Assembly (NCBI GenBank): GCA_963682055.1
Contig: OY821747.1
Span: 17,410,258-17,474,257, forward strand
Direction: 5' to 3'
Origin: Primula veris
Lineage: Eukaryota > Streptophyta > Magnoliopsida > Ericales > Primulaceae
Length of the DNA stretch: 64,000 nucleotides
Under the pieces are notes generated by a model that did not search any database, had not been told where the DNA came from, and saw nothing but the letters and a program-made list of their open reading frames with translations. The translations under genes and the position numbers were made by a program. Below are positions 47,172 through 58,048 of the stretch, piece after piece; the stretch's first letter is position 1, and the number at the start of each line of letters is the position of its first letter.

Positions 47172-47980
47172 TGAAAGAAACTGAAGCCGAAGTTCTGAGT
47201 GCTGTTACGCGTTTTCAGTTACAACCTCAGTTATAACTGAAACCCTAGTTATAACTCAAGTTGTAACTGAACTATTATGTGAAATTAATAAAAAAACATT
47301 GAACACGAGACGTTTGATATGGAATTCCACCCAATTCAGGTCTAAATCTCCAAGTCACTCGCCCAGTAATTTATTGATATGTCAAGGACACTAACGAGTT
47401 TTGAGACTTACAATACTCAAGCGTATATGTCTAAATCTATATTTCACAACTTAAACACTATCATTGTCTCTAGGAACTAAGCCTATGATTTTTCTTACTT
47501 TTTTAATCTCTCGTATACAACGGGTGTTTGATCTCTATAATCTGATGTCTACATCGTAAAACACACACAATAATAAAGGCTAATAAGCTTTATATATATC
47601 ATTTACAAAAGATCCTAAGTTATCAAATAGGAAAGATATTCCTAAATTTTCTTTTTTTATCTTGAAAATCTTGAGTCTTTCCATATATTTAAAGTCTTTA
47701 ATTTTTCAGATTTCATCTCATATCTTTTCCAACTTGATAAACACGTTTTAATATGCAAGATATCAAAAGTATCATTATACAAAATCTTCAATGATTATGT
47801 CCGCCATATTCAGTTATATCTTGAGTTATAACTGAAGTTGTAAGTCAACTGTTTTTGTTAACAACTTATAGTAAATTATTAATCAAATAAACTATACTAA
47901 AAAGTTTATACAATATAATCTCAAACATGATTTTGCCATAACAATGACAAATAATAGGGCCCATAATCTAGGACCTAACA
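47172..47980 (-). repeat. Solo LTR A of a copia-type family (809 bp, minus orientation)
   Basis: The segment runs TGAAAGAAACTG...GGACCTAACA (LTR start TGTTAGGTCC on the minus strand) and is flanked by the 5-bp duplication aaacc at 47,167-47,171 and 47,981-47,985. It aligns in reverse complement with the LTR at 55,542-56,373: shared blocks include acgcg...cagttataactga, cactc(g/a)cccagt..tttattgat, and tatgtccgcca(t/g). No internal region is present, so it is a solo LTR left by recombination. Confidence 0.85.
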
Positions 47981-47985
47981 AAACC

Positions 47986-48591
47986 AAAGAGCACCAAAAA
48001 CTCATTCTGACCGGCCAGAAGAAGTAAAAGAATTCGGATTCTCCTATAGGCAAATCCGACTTCTTAAAGTTACTAGAATTATTTGAGTTATTACAAGTCC
48101 AGAATTTATCATATAGAAGCAATCTAAGAGGCATTTCAACACAAAACAGCCTACTTTTACACTTTACTAAGTTGAGACCTAGTAATTTTGATACAAATAT
48201 ACACCTATAATCTTGGGATTTTTTGCCAAAATTTCCCAGCTTCATAATCTGCTCTTTTGCATTTTTGTGGTGAGTAGTTGTCTTCTTTTTTTTCATCTTG
48301 TAACAGCTTAAAAGCCCTTTAGGTAGCTTGTAAATCACAAAAGCACCACAATACCCAAAACTAGCACAAAAAATTGATACAAATATGCGTCTTGTTTTTC
48401 TTTTTCGAGATGTATAATTGCATGTATTGAATTTTCAAATTTTAACTTAATTTCCAAAACATGCAATTATACATCTCGAAAACAAAAAACAATATGTATA
48501 TTTGTCTTCCCGTCATGAAACCGTGGAAATTTACATTAATCAATATTGATTTGGAGCGTTTTTGCATAAAAGTGTCACTTGAACGCTCCAT
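47986..48591. other. Unassigned sequence with a minus-strand open frame
   Basis: A minus-strand frame from 48,338 runs through to 47,892, thus crossing into solo LTR A. Its LTR-independent part encodes about 119 residues without a domain I recognise. It could be an interrupted gene fragment. Otherwise no feature. Confidence 0.3.
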
Positions 48592-48828
48592 ATATATATA
48601 TATATATATTCCAAATAAAAGTGTATTTGGCATCACCTATTTTGTAAAAAAATAAGTTCTTTTAAAATATCTCTAATGTTGAGCATGTTCTTCCAAGTCC
48701 ACCCATATATATATATATATATATATATATTCCAAATAAAAGTGTATTTGACATCACCTGTTTTGTAAAAAAATAAGTTCTTTTAAAATATCTCTAATGT
48801 TGAGCATGCTCTTCCAAGTCCACCCACA
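48592..48828. repeat. ~119-bp tandem duplication with TA microsatellite
   Basis: Two near-identical copies of a unit made of (ta)n followed by ttccaaataaaagtgtattt...ttccaagtccaccca, adjoining at about 48,710. They differ at only a few positions, so the duplication is recent. Confidence 0.85.
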
Positions 48829-49490
48829 TTGAGAAGGGGGTTGTTGTTTGGGGGGTGTGTGGTGGAAGTGGTGGTGGTGTTATAATGAACGAAATTGTAT
48901 GTCCTTTTAGATAGTTAGCAATAACTCAATCCTTCCGTAGTGAGTTAACCATAGGATTACAAAATCTCCACATAATTTTACAAATAAGAGATTTGTTCCA
49001 TTCTTTAATATTTTTAATCTAAAACTCCCTCATCTAAGTAAGGGGAGAGTTATGTCATTCGATACTACTCTTAACGGTTCTAGCTCATATTAGGGCCATA
49101 CTAAAGAAATTTACTCATGATTTGCTCTAACGAGTGCACCAATAACTGTATATATTACTAAGGCCAACTTTGGCAAACAACATTCTACCTGCATAAATAC
49201 GAAATTTGCTAGTCCAAGAAGTGACTCTTTTGGTAATCTTATATTCAACCATTGAATGAGGGTGGTTTATTCGTATAAATGTATTCTACAGGTTATTTAA
49301 GGACGTAAGAGATATCTTATACATATCTGGTTGGTGGTCGGGATATCAATACATATTTAACGAAAAGGTGATAAAACGCTATATATCTCTTGATGTCGGG
49401 CTGTATAAAAGAGGGCCCCAATTGCCTCACTCCACCAATGCTTCTTCTCTTGCAATGCTCCATAGATAGTGTCTACGTAAGACTTGTACA
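48829..49490. other. Intergenic DNA with a possible relic promoter
   Basis: No gene. A TATA box (tataaaa, 49,404-49,410) is followed by ccaatgcttcttctc, which could be the start of a gene cut off by the LTR at 49,496. No protein homology can be seen in the few codons available. Confidence 0.35.
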
Positions 49491-49815
49491 ACCTTTGAAA
49501 TAACCAAATGACTTAATACTCTAAGATGCAGTAACGCAAATCTCAGTTACAACTCAACTTGAATGAATTAAGTTCTCAGTTGTAACTGAAACTGGATCTT
49601 TGTATATAAGCTTAATATGTATACAAACGTACTTAATGAATAAAGATTGAACACAATACATTTGATGATGGAGTTCGATCAAGTATACTTCTCCGGATCT
49701 CTTTCCCAGATTAGAATATTGAGAAGTTTACAATGAATATATGAGACTTACAAAACCTATGACTCCCTCACATTTTAAGCCTATATTGTTATTGCTGATA
49801 CTCCTCTTAACTATC

Positions 49816-50635
49816 TGATAGACCTTAAATCTTAGGTCTAGTGCGTGAACTCCACTCACAGACTGTGAGCCAATGAGAAATCTCCTTTCTAGGATTTGGC
49901 ATGGAATTATAGATAACTCTTTATGACCTGCACATAAATAGCTAAGATAAAGGGGGATTTGATGGTTTGACCACTGTTTAACCTCTTCCGTTTAACGGAG
50001 CAGTGAGAAGGTTAAAGCTCTTAGGGTTTTGATAGTCAATGTAAATATGTAATGAATGTAAGTAGGGTTAGTAATACCCGATAATTAAGTGTATGTCTGA
50101 GTTTGTATGAGTTTAGATGATCTCCTTCTTGGATTATGATCCCCTTATATAGGTGGTTGAGGCAATCTAGGGTGTATCTTTTGTGATTGATATAATATTA
50201 TCAATCATATCTTCTTCATATGTTTTATTTCCCTAATGTCATGCTAAGATATATTCTGCTATATCTCATGTATCTTTCCACCGACTTGGCTAGCCCAAAT
50301 GGACGACGTCGCTTCTCCTCGTAGGAGAGGGGGCTATTTTGTGCTTAAGGAACGTATCTTTAAGGGTTTGACCCTATATTTATGAGATATTTCTGTTTAG
50401 ATTTGGTGTCCGCTTTCCTTTATGGAATATCTGATTGATTATCTTAGATACATGAGTATCTTTTGAAGGATATCTCGCTAATAAGCCCTTCGGCGAGGGA
50501 AACGGGTTCAGAACCATATTTACTCCCCTCGATGGAGTCATTAAATGCTCATTAACTATGCCTTTATTGCTAGGTTTCAGACTGTGTGTGCTACAATCGT
50601 TGCAAGGTCCTAACCCTAATTTTTAACCTTCATCA
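49816..50635 (-). repeat. 3' LTR of the gypsy element (820 bp)
   Basis: It starts tgatagacc and ends ttcatca on the plus strand, nearly collinear with 53,795-54,761 but without a block of about 150 bp present there (about 54,305-54,465). The adjoining minus-strand purine tract agctggggagct serves as the likely plus-strand primer. Confidence 0.8.
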
Positions 50636-51482
50636 ATAGCTCCCCAGCTGTGGGAGTGCAAGGATCAGACTATCACACTTTTAAAGTCCTTGTTCTTGCT
50701 CTTGGAGCTCTTCTTTTATTCTTCTCCTTGTGAGATCTGCAGCTCATTAGAGTTCTCAGCCTTACCCTGAATTGTACTCTCATTTGCGGCATTCTTCAGC
50801 AGACGGTAGGAGATTTGGATCCCATGGCATCCCTTTTCCACGCCCGTTGCTCTGAATTCGTCGTGAGAGGCGGAGCAAACATTTTGATCCGTGCTAAGAG
50901 TTTTTACTTGCTTGAGATCTCCCTCATCGAGGGATATAACAATTGCCTTAGAAATAACTATCAGGAAAGGCTGGGCCATAGGACACTGACGTATTCGATG
51001 ACGTTCTCCCCTGTTCTCGAGGCACGTTCTCTTCGTTGACAAGGGGAAGAGTATGCTTTTTGATTTTCATGGGGATCTGGCATTTCCCATTACTTTTTAA
51101 TGACAGTTGCACCTCACATGAGGTATTTGATGGCGTAGTGGGGAGACAGAGAGCTTGTCGCTTATGGGATGCTGACACGTGGCCAAGCTCAAAAGATGCT
51201 GCATGCTTTTTACTGCTATTGATGGCAGTAGTGGGACCTTTGGCGGTTAACACACTTTTACACTTCTTCCACTTCTTCCACTTCTACACAAACACCGAAA
51301 CTTGGGAAACACCTTCTTATCATTGCAGAGATTTCTTCATTGTCGGAGTTCATGATTGTTTTTTTGTCTCATATAAATATTGGATCCTTCGTGATCTTTT
51401 CATTATGATTTTCTGAAATCCTCTATCTAAGAACAAAATTGCCTTTTTCAGCAAAACATACCAAAAACTTCCAACTCTTCAC

Positions 51483-51755
51483 ATGGCTTCTTCATTACAC
51501 TCCTCATCTTCCCACCCCATTGAACTTGTTGCAGTTGAATCTGCCTCCTATATGGAGGTGGATTCTACTGCCGCTGCGATTATCTTGCCCTCTGCTCAAG
51601 AGGAGCCTATTGCTCAGGATGAGCCCTTCATGATGAAGGAAGACGCTCCTCAAGGGGATTATATTGTTCCCCTTGTTGCTATCAATGGGGCCATCGAGGG
51701 CCCATGTACATGTACAACTAGGCAGCTCCGAAGGCCCCTAGCACTCCGAAACTGA
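51483..51755 (+). CDS. Antisense ORF remnant in the gypsy element
   Basis: A 90-codon frame on the opposite strand to gag starts MASSLHSSSSHPIELVAVES and ends at 51,755. It sits between gag and the 3' LTR, where extra antisense ORFs of Tat-type elements lie. Downstream, WRPVPGEIRSVG-like residues in another frame recall the start of PMD proteins, so it is probably a truncated antisense PMD gene, though the PMD core is not present. Identification is tentative and the product is probably non-functional. Confidence 0.4.
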   Translation: MASSLHSSSSHPIELVAVESASYMEVDSTAAAIILPSAQEEPIAQDEPFMMKEDAPQGDYIVPLVAINGAIEGPCTCTTRQLRRPLALRN

Positions 51756-51906
51756 AATTTTCTCAACGCATGGCGACCTGTCCCTGGTGAGATTCGGTCC
51801 GTAGGGTGATTCTTTTGCTTTTCTATGCTTCCATGGGAAAGTGATATATCACTTCTATGAGTCATTTGCTCATGTCTTCTTCCTCGATATTGGCCACTTC
51901 TTGAAC

Positions 51907-53677
51907 TTACTTTGGGACCTTCTCCCGGATGTATTCATCTAGGTACCCTTTCTTGGCCCATTCTTTGAGTTTAATGATGTAGCTTTTATAATGACATGTC
52001 ATATGGTATTTTGCCCCATGGAAGGCGTAGTACCTAGTTTCTCCAGGAGGGGTCGTGCTTCTTACGACTGGTGGCCATTCGACAATTCTTTTCTCTTGAT
52101 GTCTTTCAACAACACCCAAATCTCCCTCTCCAGCTCGAATGATAGGGGTTTGGGCATGTCTTCTCTTGCTTAAGAGCGGGACTCTTTGGAGACTTGGTTT
52201 ATCCTTCGATTGTCTCTAGCTCATGAGTAAGATCTCGATGTTCCGAATCTCTTGGCGGGGGCCGTGACTTTCCTTTCGAATGTCGAGATTTCCAATTCCT
52301 CTTCTCGATTCTCTTACCATTCGGCCATGCATTCCACCTCTGTACAAGTTCTCAGACAAGTGGCGGCAATGCTTAGCCTGGTGAGGTGCTCCAAGTGAAG
52401 ACCCTGTCTGAAGGCTGAGATTGCTATATCTGCCGGACATCTCTCGATCTTGTTATATAGATCCCAGAACCATTTGTAGTAGGAGGTAATGGACTCTCCT
52501 TCCTTCATACAGATGCGAAGGAGCTGGTCAGCATCCAACTTTTTCCTTATGCTTAGCTCTAACCGATCGAGGAAGGCGTTCATCAGGTCGTCCCAACACC
52601 GGATGTACCCATTTGGCAGGGTTCAGATCCAATATGTACCGGCTTCCCCAAGAGTGGTGGGGATAATCTTAGCAAGCCAGTCTCGGTCCTCTGACCACTT
52701 TGCCATGACTCCTTGGAAATGGTCGAAGTGTGCAATGGGGCAGGAGGTTTCGACATAGGTATTGAGGACAGGCCTTCTGTATCCTCTCGGGCGGTAAGCG
52801 TCTCTGATCTTTTGTGACAGTGGGGTAGATGGACTTGTTTTCAGATAGTCTCTTATGTCCGAACCCCTTCGGGTCCTGTACCTCTTCCCATCTCTGATTT
52901 CTTCGGTATAGTTGATGATAGTTCTCATTTCTCGAGGAGAGGGTGTCTCCTCGAGGGATCTTCTTCTCTAGGGAGAGGGTGTCTCCTCATGATATTTCTC
53001 GGACCGCTTGGTCCTTATGCTCTTTGGGGTCCATCTTTCCCTTTGGGGGACCCCATCTTTGTATTCTTCTCCGCGGTTCTTACGATGACGTGGAAGTGGC
53101 CTCTCGTCATTGCTCGCAGACGAGAGGTAATATTTCCTCTTTGGATCTTCATCCTCGAAAGACACTTCCCTTCCTAGCCGGTCTTTCGCACTTTTGCTTT
53201 GGTGAGAAAGGGGCTTCTGGTGCATATCGTCGAGTATCTCGACAACTTTGTTGAAATCCTTCTTGAGGTTGTGGATATCTTCTCGTGTGATCACGGACCG
53301 TAGTTTGGGGTTTCCCCTTTTTCTTTCCAAACTAAACCTCAAGTCTTCGATGTGTCTACCGATGGATTTGCTTCCTCGGTGGGGTGCCTGGGGAGGAACG
53401 TAGACTTCCTCTTGCATTTAGTTTTTATAGGAGTACTAAGGCTTCACGAGGAGGCTTCCATGGAGTCCATTTCTCTTTGGTGTGCGGACTCTTTGAGCTC
53501 TTTGTAGTGCTCGTGCTCGGTGTACCTGAGGGACTTGGTTTTTGAGTTAGAGGTGGTAAACCCCTCGGTAGGGGTGGAGAATACTTGCAGAATGGTGAGA
53601 GCCTTCGTCGCCATGATGGGAGTGACGTGCTCTTCGGGCTAGTTCTTCTCTGTTTGACTTGGTGTCTTTCCGGCCAT
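51907..53677 (-). pseudogene. Gypsy gag pseudogene
   Basis: From an ATG at 53,677 (MAGKTPSQTEKN then a stop) fragments follow in several frames: a charged region (53,417-52,968); HFQGVMAKW and AKIIPTTLGEAGTYWI (52,928-52,623); and MNAFLDRLELSIRKK, QLLRICMKEGESITSYYKW and AISAFRQGL (52,583-52,314), which are the retrotransposon gag (PF03732-type) core. A last piece, YYAFHGAKYHMTCHYKS then KKGYLDEYI (52,119-51,907), corresponds to the C-terminal part next to the zinc-knuckle position, with its cysteines largely lost. Stops and frameshifts make it inactive. Confidence 0.8.
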
Positions 53678-53777
53678 CTAAGGAAAGATTGGTAAGTCGA
53701 TGATTCACTTTCTTTGAATCAGTCATGCTTAACCTTTTTTAGCAGAGCGAATCCAACCTTTTAACTGTGGATATTTT

Positions 53778-53792
53778 CCGCTGACGGTGCCA
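53778..53792 (-). promoter_or_regulatory. Primer-binding site of the gypsy element
   Basis: TGGCACCGTCAGCGG on the minus strand, two bases after the 5' LTR. It is a variant of the TGGCGCCGTC-type sites used by several plant Ty3/gypsy lineages. Confidence 0.65.
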
Positions 53793-53794
53793 TT

Positions 53795-54761
53795 TGATAT
53801 ATCTTAAATTTTAGGTATAGTGCGGGAACTCCACTCACAGGATGTGAGCCAATGAGAAAGCTTCTTTCTAGGGTTTGACCCGGACTTATAGGTAGCTCTT
53901 TATGACCTGTACATAAATAGCTAAGATAAAGGTGGACTTGGTGGTTTGACCACCGTTTAACCTCCTCCACCTAACGGAGCAGTGAGAAGGTCAAAACTCT
54001 TAGGATTTTGATAGTGAATGTAAATATTTATTAAATGTAAGTAGGGTTAGTAATACCCTATAATTAAGTGTATGTCTGAGTTCTTATGGGTTCAGATGAT
54101 CTCCTTCTTGGATTATGAGCCACTTATATAGGTGGTGGAGGCAATGTAGGGTGTATCTTTTATAATTGATATGATATTATCAATCACATCTTGTTCATAT
54201 CTTTCGTTTCCCTAATGCCGTGCTGAGATATATTCTGTTATATCTCATGTATCTTTCCACCGACTTGGCTAGACCGAAGGGGCAACGCCGCTTCTCCTTG
54301 CAGGCGAGGGGATCTCTTCTGATAGACCATGTCTCTTTTGTTAGCCTTCGGAGGCATTGATCTTATAGCTTTATCCCTTCGGATTGTCGAATATTCCTCG
54401 GCAATGAGGCCCTGACATGGGCTCCTCATCTATCTTTTAGTCTTACTGCCGGATATGCTTTCTTTTGTGCTTTAGGAACATATCTTTAAGTGTTTGACCA
54501 TATCTTCATGAGATATGTCCGTATAGATTTGGTGTACTCTTTCTTTTATGGAATATCTTATTGATCATCTTAGATACATGAGTATCTTTTAGAGGACATT
54601 TCCATGATGAGCCATTCGGCAAGGGAAACGGGTTCAGAACCTTATCTTGTCCCCTCGATGGGGTCATTAAATGATCATTAACTCCGTCTTTATTGTTAGG
54701 TTTCAGAACGCGTGTGCTACAATCGCTGCAAGCTCCTAACCCTAATTTTTAACCTCTATCA
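53795..54761 (-). repeat. 5' LTR of the gypsy element (967 bp)
   Basis: Plus-strand ends tgatatatc and ctctatca. It is collinear with 49,816-50,635, sharing ccaatgagaaa, taacggagcagtgagaagg and taagtgtatgtctgag, with an extra ~150-bp block. Many substitutions between the two LTRs show the insertion is not recent. Confidence 0.8.
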
Positions 54762-55281
54762 CTATCCCATTTCAAGGTGGTCTACCGCCATAGTTTATTC
54801 TCTTTAGCAATAGTTCTTTATTCTAAGATAATAAACTTTCAAGTTCTGAATAATAAACCAAACCGTATGAATGAATATGCATTTATATATCATGCTTACG
54901 ACATAGTAACACAATATATTTAGGAATAAAATTTCAAAATTTAGTTACAACTGATTGATCCCTCAATCTTCAATTATTTAATCTTTGACTTTTCTGAATG
55001 AATATTCGTAAAACAATTTTCATTCAATTTTCTGATATCCTACACGTTTTCTATCTTCACGAATTCTTTTCTTGATCAACAAATTGTATCTTATCAGAAT
55101 CTTTAGACCTTGATGTCAAGTCTTTCAGTTATATAAGTCAGTTACAACTGAAAGTGTAACTTATAAAACATTGTTAGAAACATAATGAATACATAACCAA
55201 ATAAATACTAAGTGTTGTTTATTAAAATAATGACAAAAAGCAGGAATTATTAGACCGTTTAAAATAGGTCATAACAGCCTT

Positions 55282-55536
55282 CACTACATAGACCTGCTTT
55301 GTCTTAGAAATTGTGCCAAACAGGTAATTGCTAAAATGTGAAAATCAATCTACCTGAATTTGTCACCAGTTCATCTCTTTGTCACTCATAATGATGCAGT
55401 CAAATTGTCAAAGATGTTGAAGCCTGCTGGTTAAGGTAAGGATTCTGTTGAAGGCCAACAAATGAAAAACTGGAACATAATAATCAAGGTGAGAACTGTG
55501 AGATTTATCAGGATGTATGGCTAAAGCGCAACCAAA
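55282..55536. other. Unassigned 255 bp between two solo LTRs
   Basis: No recognised feature. It would have been continuous with sequence left of 49,491 before the LTR insertion. Confidence 0.4.
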
Positions 55537-55541
55537 CCATA

Positions 55542-56373
55542 TGTTAGGTCCAAAATACAAGTCTATTGTACCATATTTGTTTGTCACTATATTGTCAAAA
55601 CTAGATTAAGTTAACTTAGATTTAACTCTTATTATGATAACAGTTAATTCGTAACACGTTTGTTAAGGTGTGGTTAAATATAGATTGAAATTATAATCTC
55701 AGTTATAACTGAAACTGGCGGACATATTACTTGGTGATCAAGTCAAAGATATTTTAGAAGGTCCACAAACATGAGCAGCAAGTCGAGAAGATTTCGTGTA
55801 ATCTCAGAAGATTAGATTGAAGAGAATGAAGAGGTTTTCTTGTTGGATTAGAAGACGTGAAGAGAAAAGAAGAATCCTATTCAAAGAAGTAAAAGAGAGA
55901 AAAAGGAAATATTTCATATTTTGATTAAGATTCGGATTTTTTGTAATGATATAAATAAAGTCAATTAGACTCTAATATTTTATGTCTCTACATCATAGAT
56001 TATACAGGAAATAGAGAGAGAAACCCACGAAATATTAGAGACAAAATATTATTATTTGAGAGAAATTTGTAACGGAATGTCATTAGATATTGAGAGGTGT
56101 TAGGTAGGAGCAATAGTTTAATAGGCAAATACTAGTGAGAGAGTCATTGAGTATTGTAAGACTTGAGTCTACTATTGTAAGCTTGATAATATCAATAAAC
56201 ACTGGGTGAGTGCCTCAGAGACGTAGATGTGGTGAGCACATCGAACTTTGTAATTAAACGTCGTGTGTTATTTACTATTCTGGCAGAACTCTTCAGTTAT
56301 AACTGAAATAGAATCTCAGTTATAACTGAAACGCGTAAAAATATTCGGAACATTAGGCAAGTGTATTTTTTCA
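55542..56373 (+). repeat. Solo LTR B of the copia family (832 bp, plus orientation)
   Basis: It begins TGTTAGGTCC and ends tgtattttttca, flanked by a perfect 5-bp TSD, ccata, at 55,537-55,541 and 56,374-56,378. It carries three cagttataactg sites. It is the reverse-oriented sister of solo LTRs A and C. Confidence 0.9.
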
Positions 56374-56378
56374 CCATA

Positions 56379-56809
56379 TAAGCACTAAAGATTAATACCC
56401 GGGATTGTGAAATGGAAATTTACCTGGTTCAAGCAAAAACTAAAGATACACTACAACAGGTGTTTAGATCCACAATTTAGTAGTTGGTAACCATAAGTTT
56501 TCAGAAAGTGAGAGGCAATTCTTATTGAAACCCTTGGAGATAGATATTCAAAACCAGTTCTTCCCAATCAAGATTTTGAATTTGATCGAAGAAGAACCCG
56601 TTATCCGGTACTGCCCTAAAAATAAAAGAATGCTACACAATAGAAGGTAACTCTTTATTTACAGTTACATCATTGGAGTTCATTACGAATGGTTGTTCGC
56701 TTGAGTGGGTCCCAAATGTGGAGTTGGTATAACTATTGGGAAATTGTTGCTTCTCAATTGACGGAAAACACCCCACAAATAGTAAGTACGGCCTTTCAAC
56801 TTTTGGTTG
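56379..56809. other. Unassigned sequence before the SIRE-like element
   Basis: No gene recognised. Short frames only. Confidence 0.4.
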
Positions 56810-57989
56810 TGTTAGAACTTAAGGTAACTTTTTAAACTTACTTAATTTGTTGTCGTATTGGATTCTTCCAAAATACTTGTTTTATGCTTGCAGGAAAGTT
56901 AATGGTTACAACTGTCAGTTGCAACATGCTTATGCAGATTCTGCCAAAATATGTGTTTTCTGCATTTAGTAGATTTACAGAATATTGAAGTATTGCACAT
57001 GATATTCTCACGTTTTGTATGCAGATATGATATATGTTTTGAGAGTATATGTGTATTAAAGAAAGGTAATTATATTTCCAAACTATGAGGGATTTACTTT
57101 TAAGAAAAGATTACCTTATGAAAAGATTTGTTGTATTCCTTAAAATCTGCCAAATAAAATCTTTTCTTTTTTATCAGTTTTATACGGATGATTAGATATT
57201 GATTTACTAAGTATAAGTTTGAATCTTTTGGAGATATATTGTTCTACATATAAAACTATCAAAAAGATATTATCTCTTAATTCAAGATAAATACTATCTT
57301 GTACTAACCGATTTAATTAGATTTGTTTGTGTTGAAATTATGTAAATTATAGACAAGATATCTTGAAGATTGGAAGGAGTTTATCTTCTAAAAATAAACC
57401 AAATAAAACTCCTTGTTACAAGCTAAGTCAGCCGAATTTCCTAAGATATTTGGAGCTAAAATAGGCGTGTGTTCCTAACAAGATTAATCTCTAAAGATCT
57501 TACAAATATGTCGATCAAATCCTCAATAAATAAGCAGCGAGATTCTTGAAGATTGAAGAAAAGGAATTCAAAGATTTGAAAGACTTTTATTCTTATAAAT
57601 AGTCTCATACTTGATTGTAAAAGATTGTGTGTTCTAAATTTATAAACAACTTATCTTAGAGAGAATACACGTGAGCTAAAAAATACGAGAGTAACAATGA
57701 CATGATGTTATTGTTTATAAGTAGTAGTTATTTGGTAATAGCAAAATAGTGATAGGCAAAAAGATCTAAAGAGAGTCTGAGAATTTTTCCATAAGTCTTG
57801 TGTCCTATATTGTACTCTTGAAATAATACTATAAACTGAGTGAGTGCTCTGAAGACGTAGCCCGGGAGGGGTGAACTTCGTTACAAACGTTTTGTGTTCT
57901 TTTACTTTTAAAGTTACAGATGTTTACTGTTCGTCAGATTAACGTGATTGCAAGCTTTACAGCAACTAGAACTGCGGACAGGAATTTCA
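56810..57989 (+). repeat. 5' LTR of the SIRE-like element (about 1,180 bp)
   Basis: The end (tttca at 57,989) is fixed by the primer site two bases later. The start TGTTAGAACTT at 56,810 is the best TG...CA partner but cannot be confirmed because the 3' LTR is outside the window. Its last third resembles solo LTR B (gagtg..ctc.gagacgtag, gaac(t)tcg), showing distant kinship. Confidence 0.65.
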
Positions 57990-57991
57990 AT

Positions 57992-58001
57992 TGGTATCAG
58001 A
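57992..58001 (+). promoter_or_regulatory. Primer-binding site (Met-tRNAi) of the SIRE-like element
   Basis: TGGTATCAGA, two bases downstream of the LTR end, matches the plant copia primer site over ten bases and then diverges. Confidence 0.8.
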
Positions 58002-58048
58002 TCTTCACACCAGACTGAACTTAGTGTGGATTATGTGTTCTAGTAAAG

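Larger units (their letters stand above)
49816..54761 (-). mobile_element. Ty3/gypsy-type retrotransposon, internally deleted (4,946 bp)
   Basis: Two direct LTRs (49,816-50,635 and 53,795-54,761) enclose a 3.2 kb interior, and ctatc flanks the whole on both sides (49,811-49,815 and 54,762-54,766), a perfect 5-bp TSD. On the minus strand the order is LTR, aa, TGGCACCGTCAGCGG primer site, gag pseudogene, antisense (plus-strand) ORF, purine tract, LTR. Protease, RT, RNase H and integrase are missing. The gag type, primer site and antisense ORF fit the Tat lineage. Family placement is inferred. Confidence 0.85.
49496..55276 (-). repeat. Solo LTR C of the same copia family, split by a gypsy element
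   Basis: The LTR is in two parts, 49,496-49,815 and 54,762-55,276 (about 830 bp together). Flanks are acctt (49,491-49,495) and gcctt (55,277-55,281), a TSD with one change. The left part has gcagtaacgc..ctcagttacaact and gaacacaatacatttgat, which match solo LTR A. The right part has cagttacaactgaaagtg and ends tcataaca. It was already in place when the gypsy element landed. Confidence 0.75.

Noticed and set aside
47892..48338. 148-residue minus-strand ORF
   Set aside because: It crosses the boundary of solo LTR A and has no family resemblance. Kept only as an unassigned stretch.
50716..51416. ORFs on both strands between gag and the 3' LTR (50,716-51,042 minus; 51,036-51,416 plus)
   Set aside because: No domain. 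They lie in the region expected to be promoter or leader of the antisense ORF.
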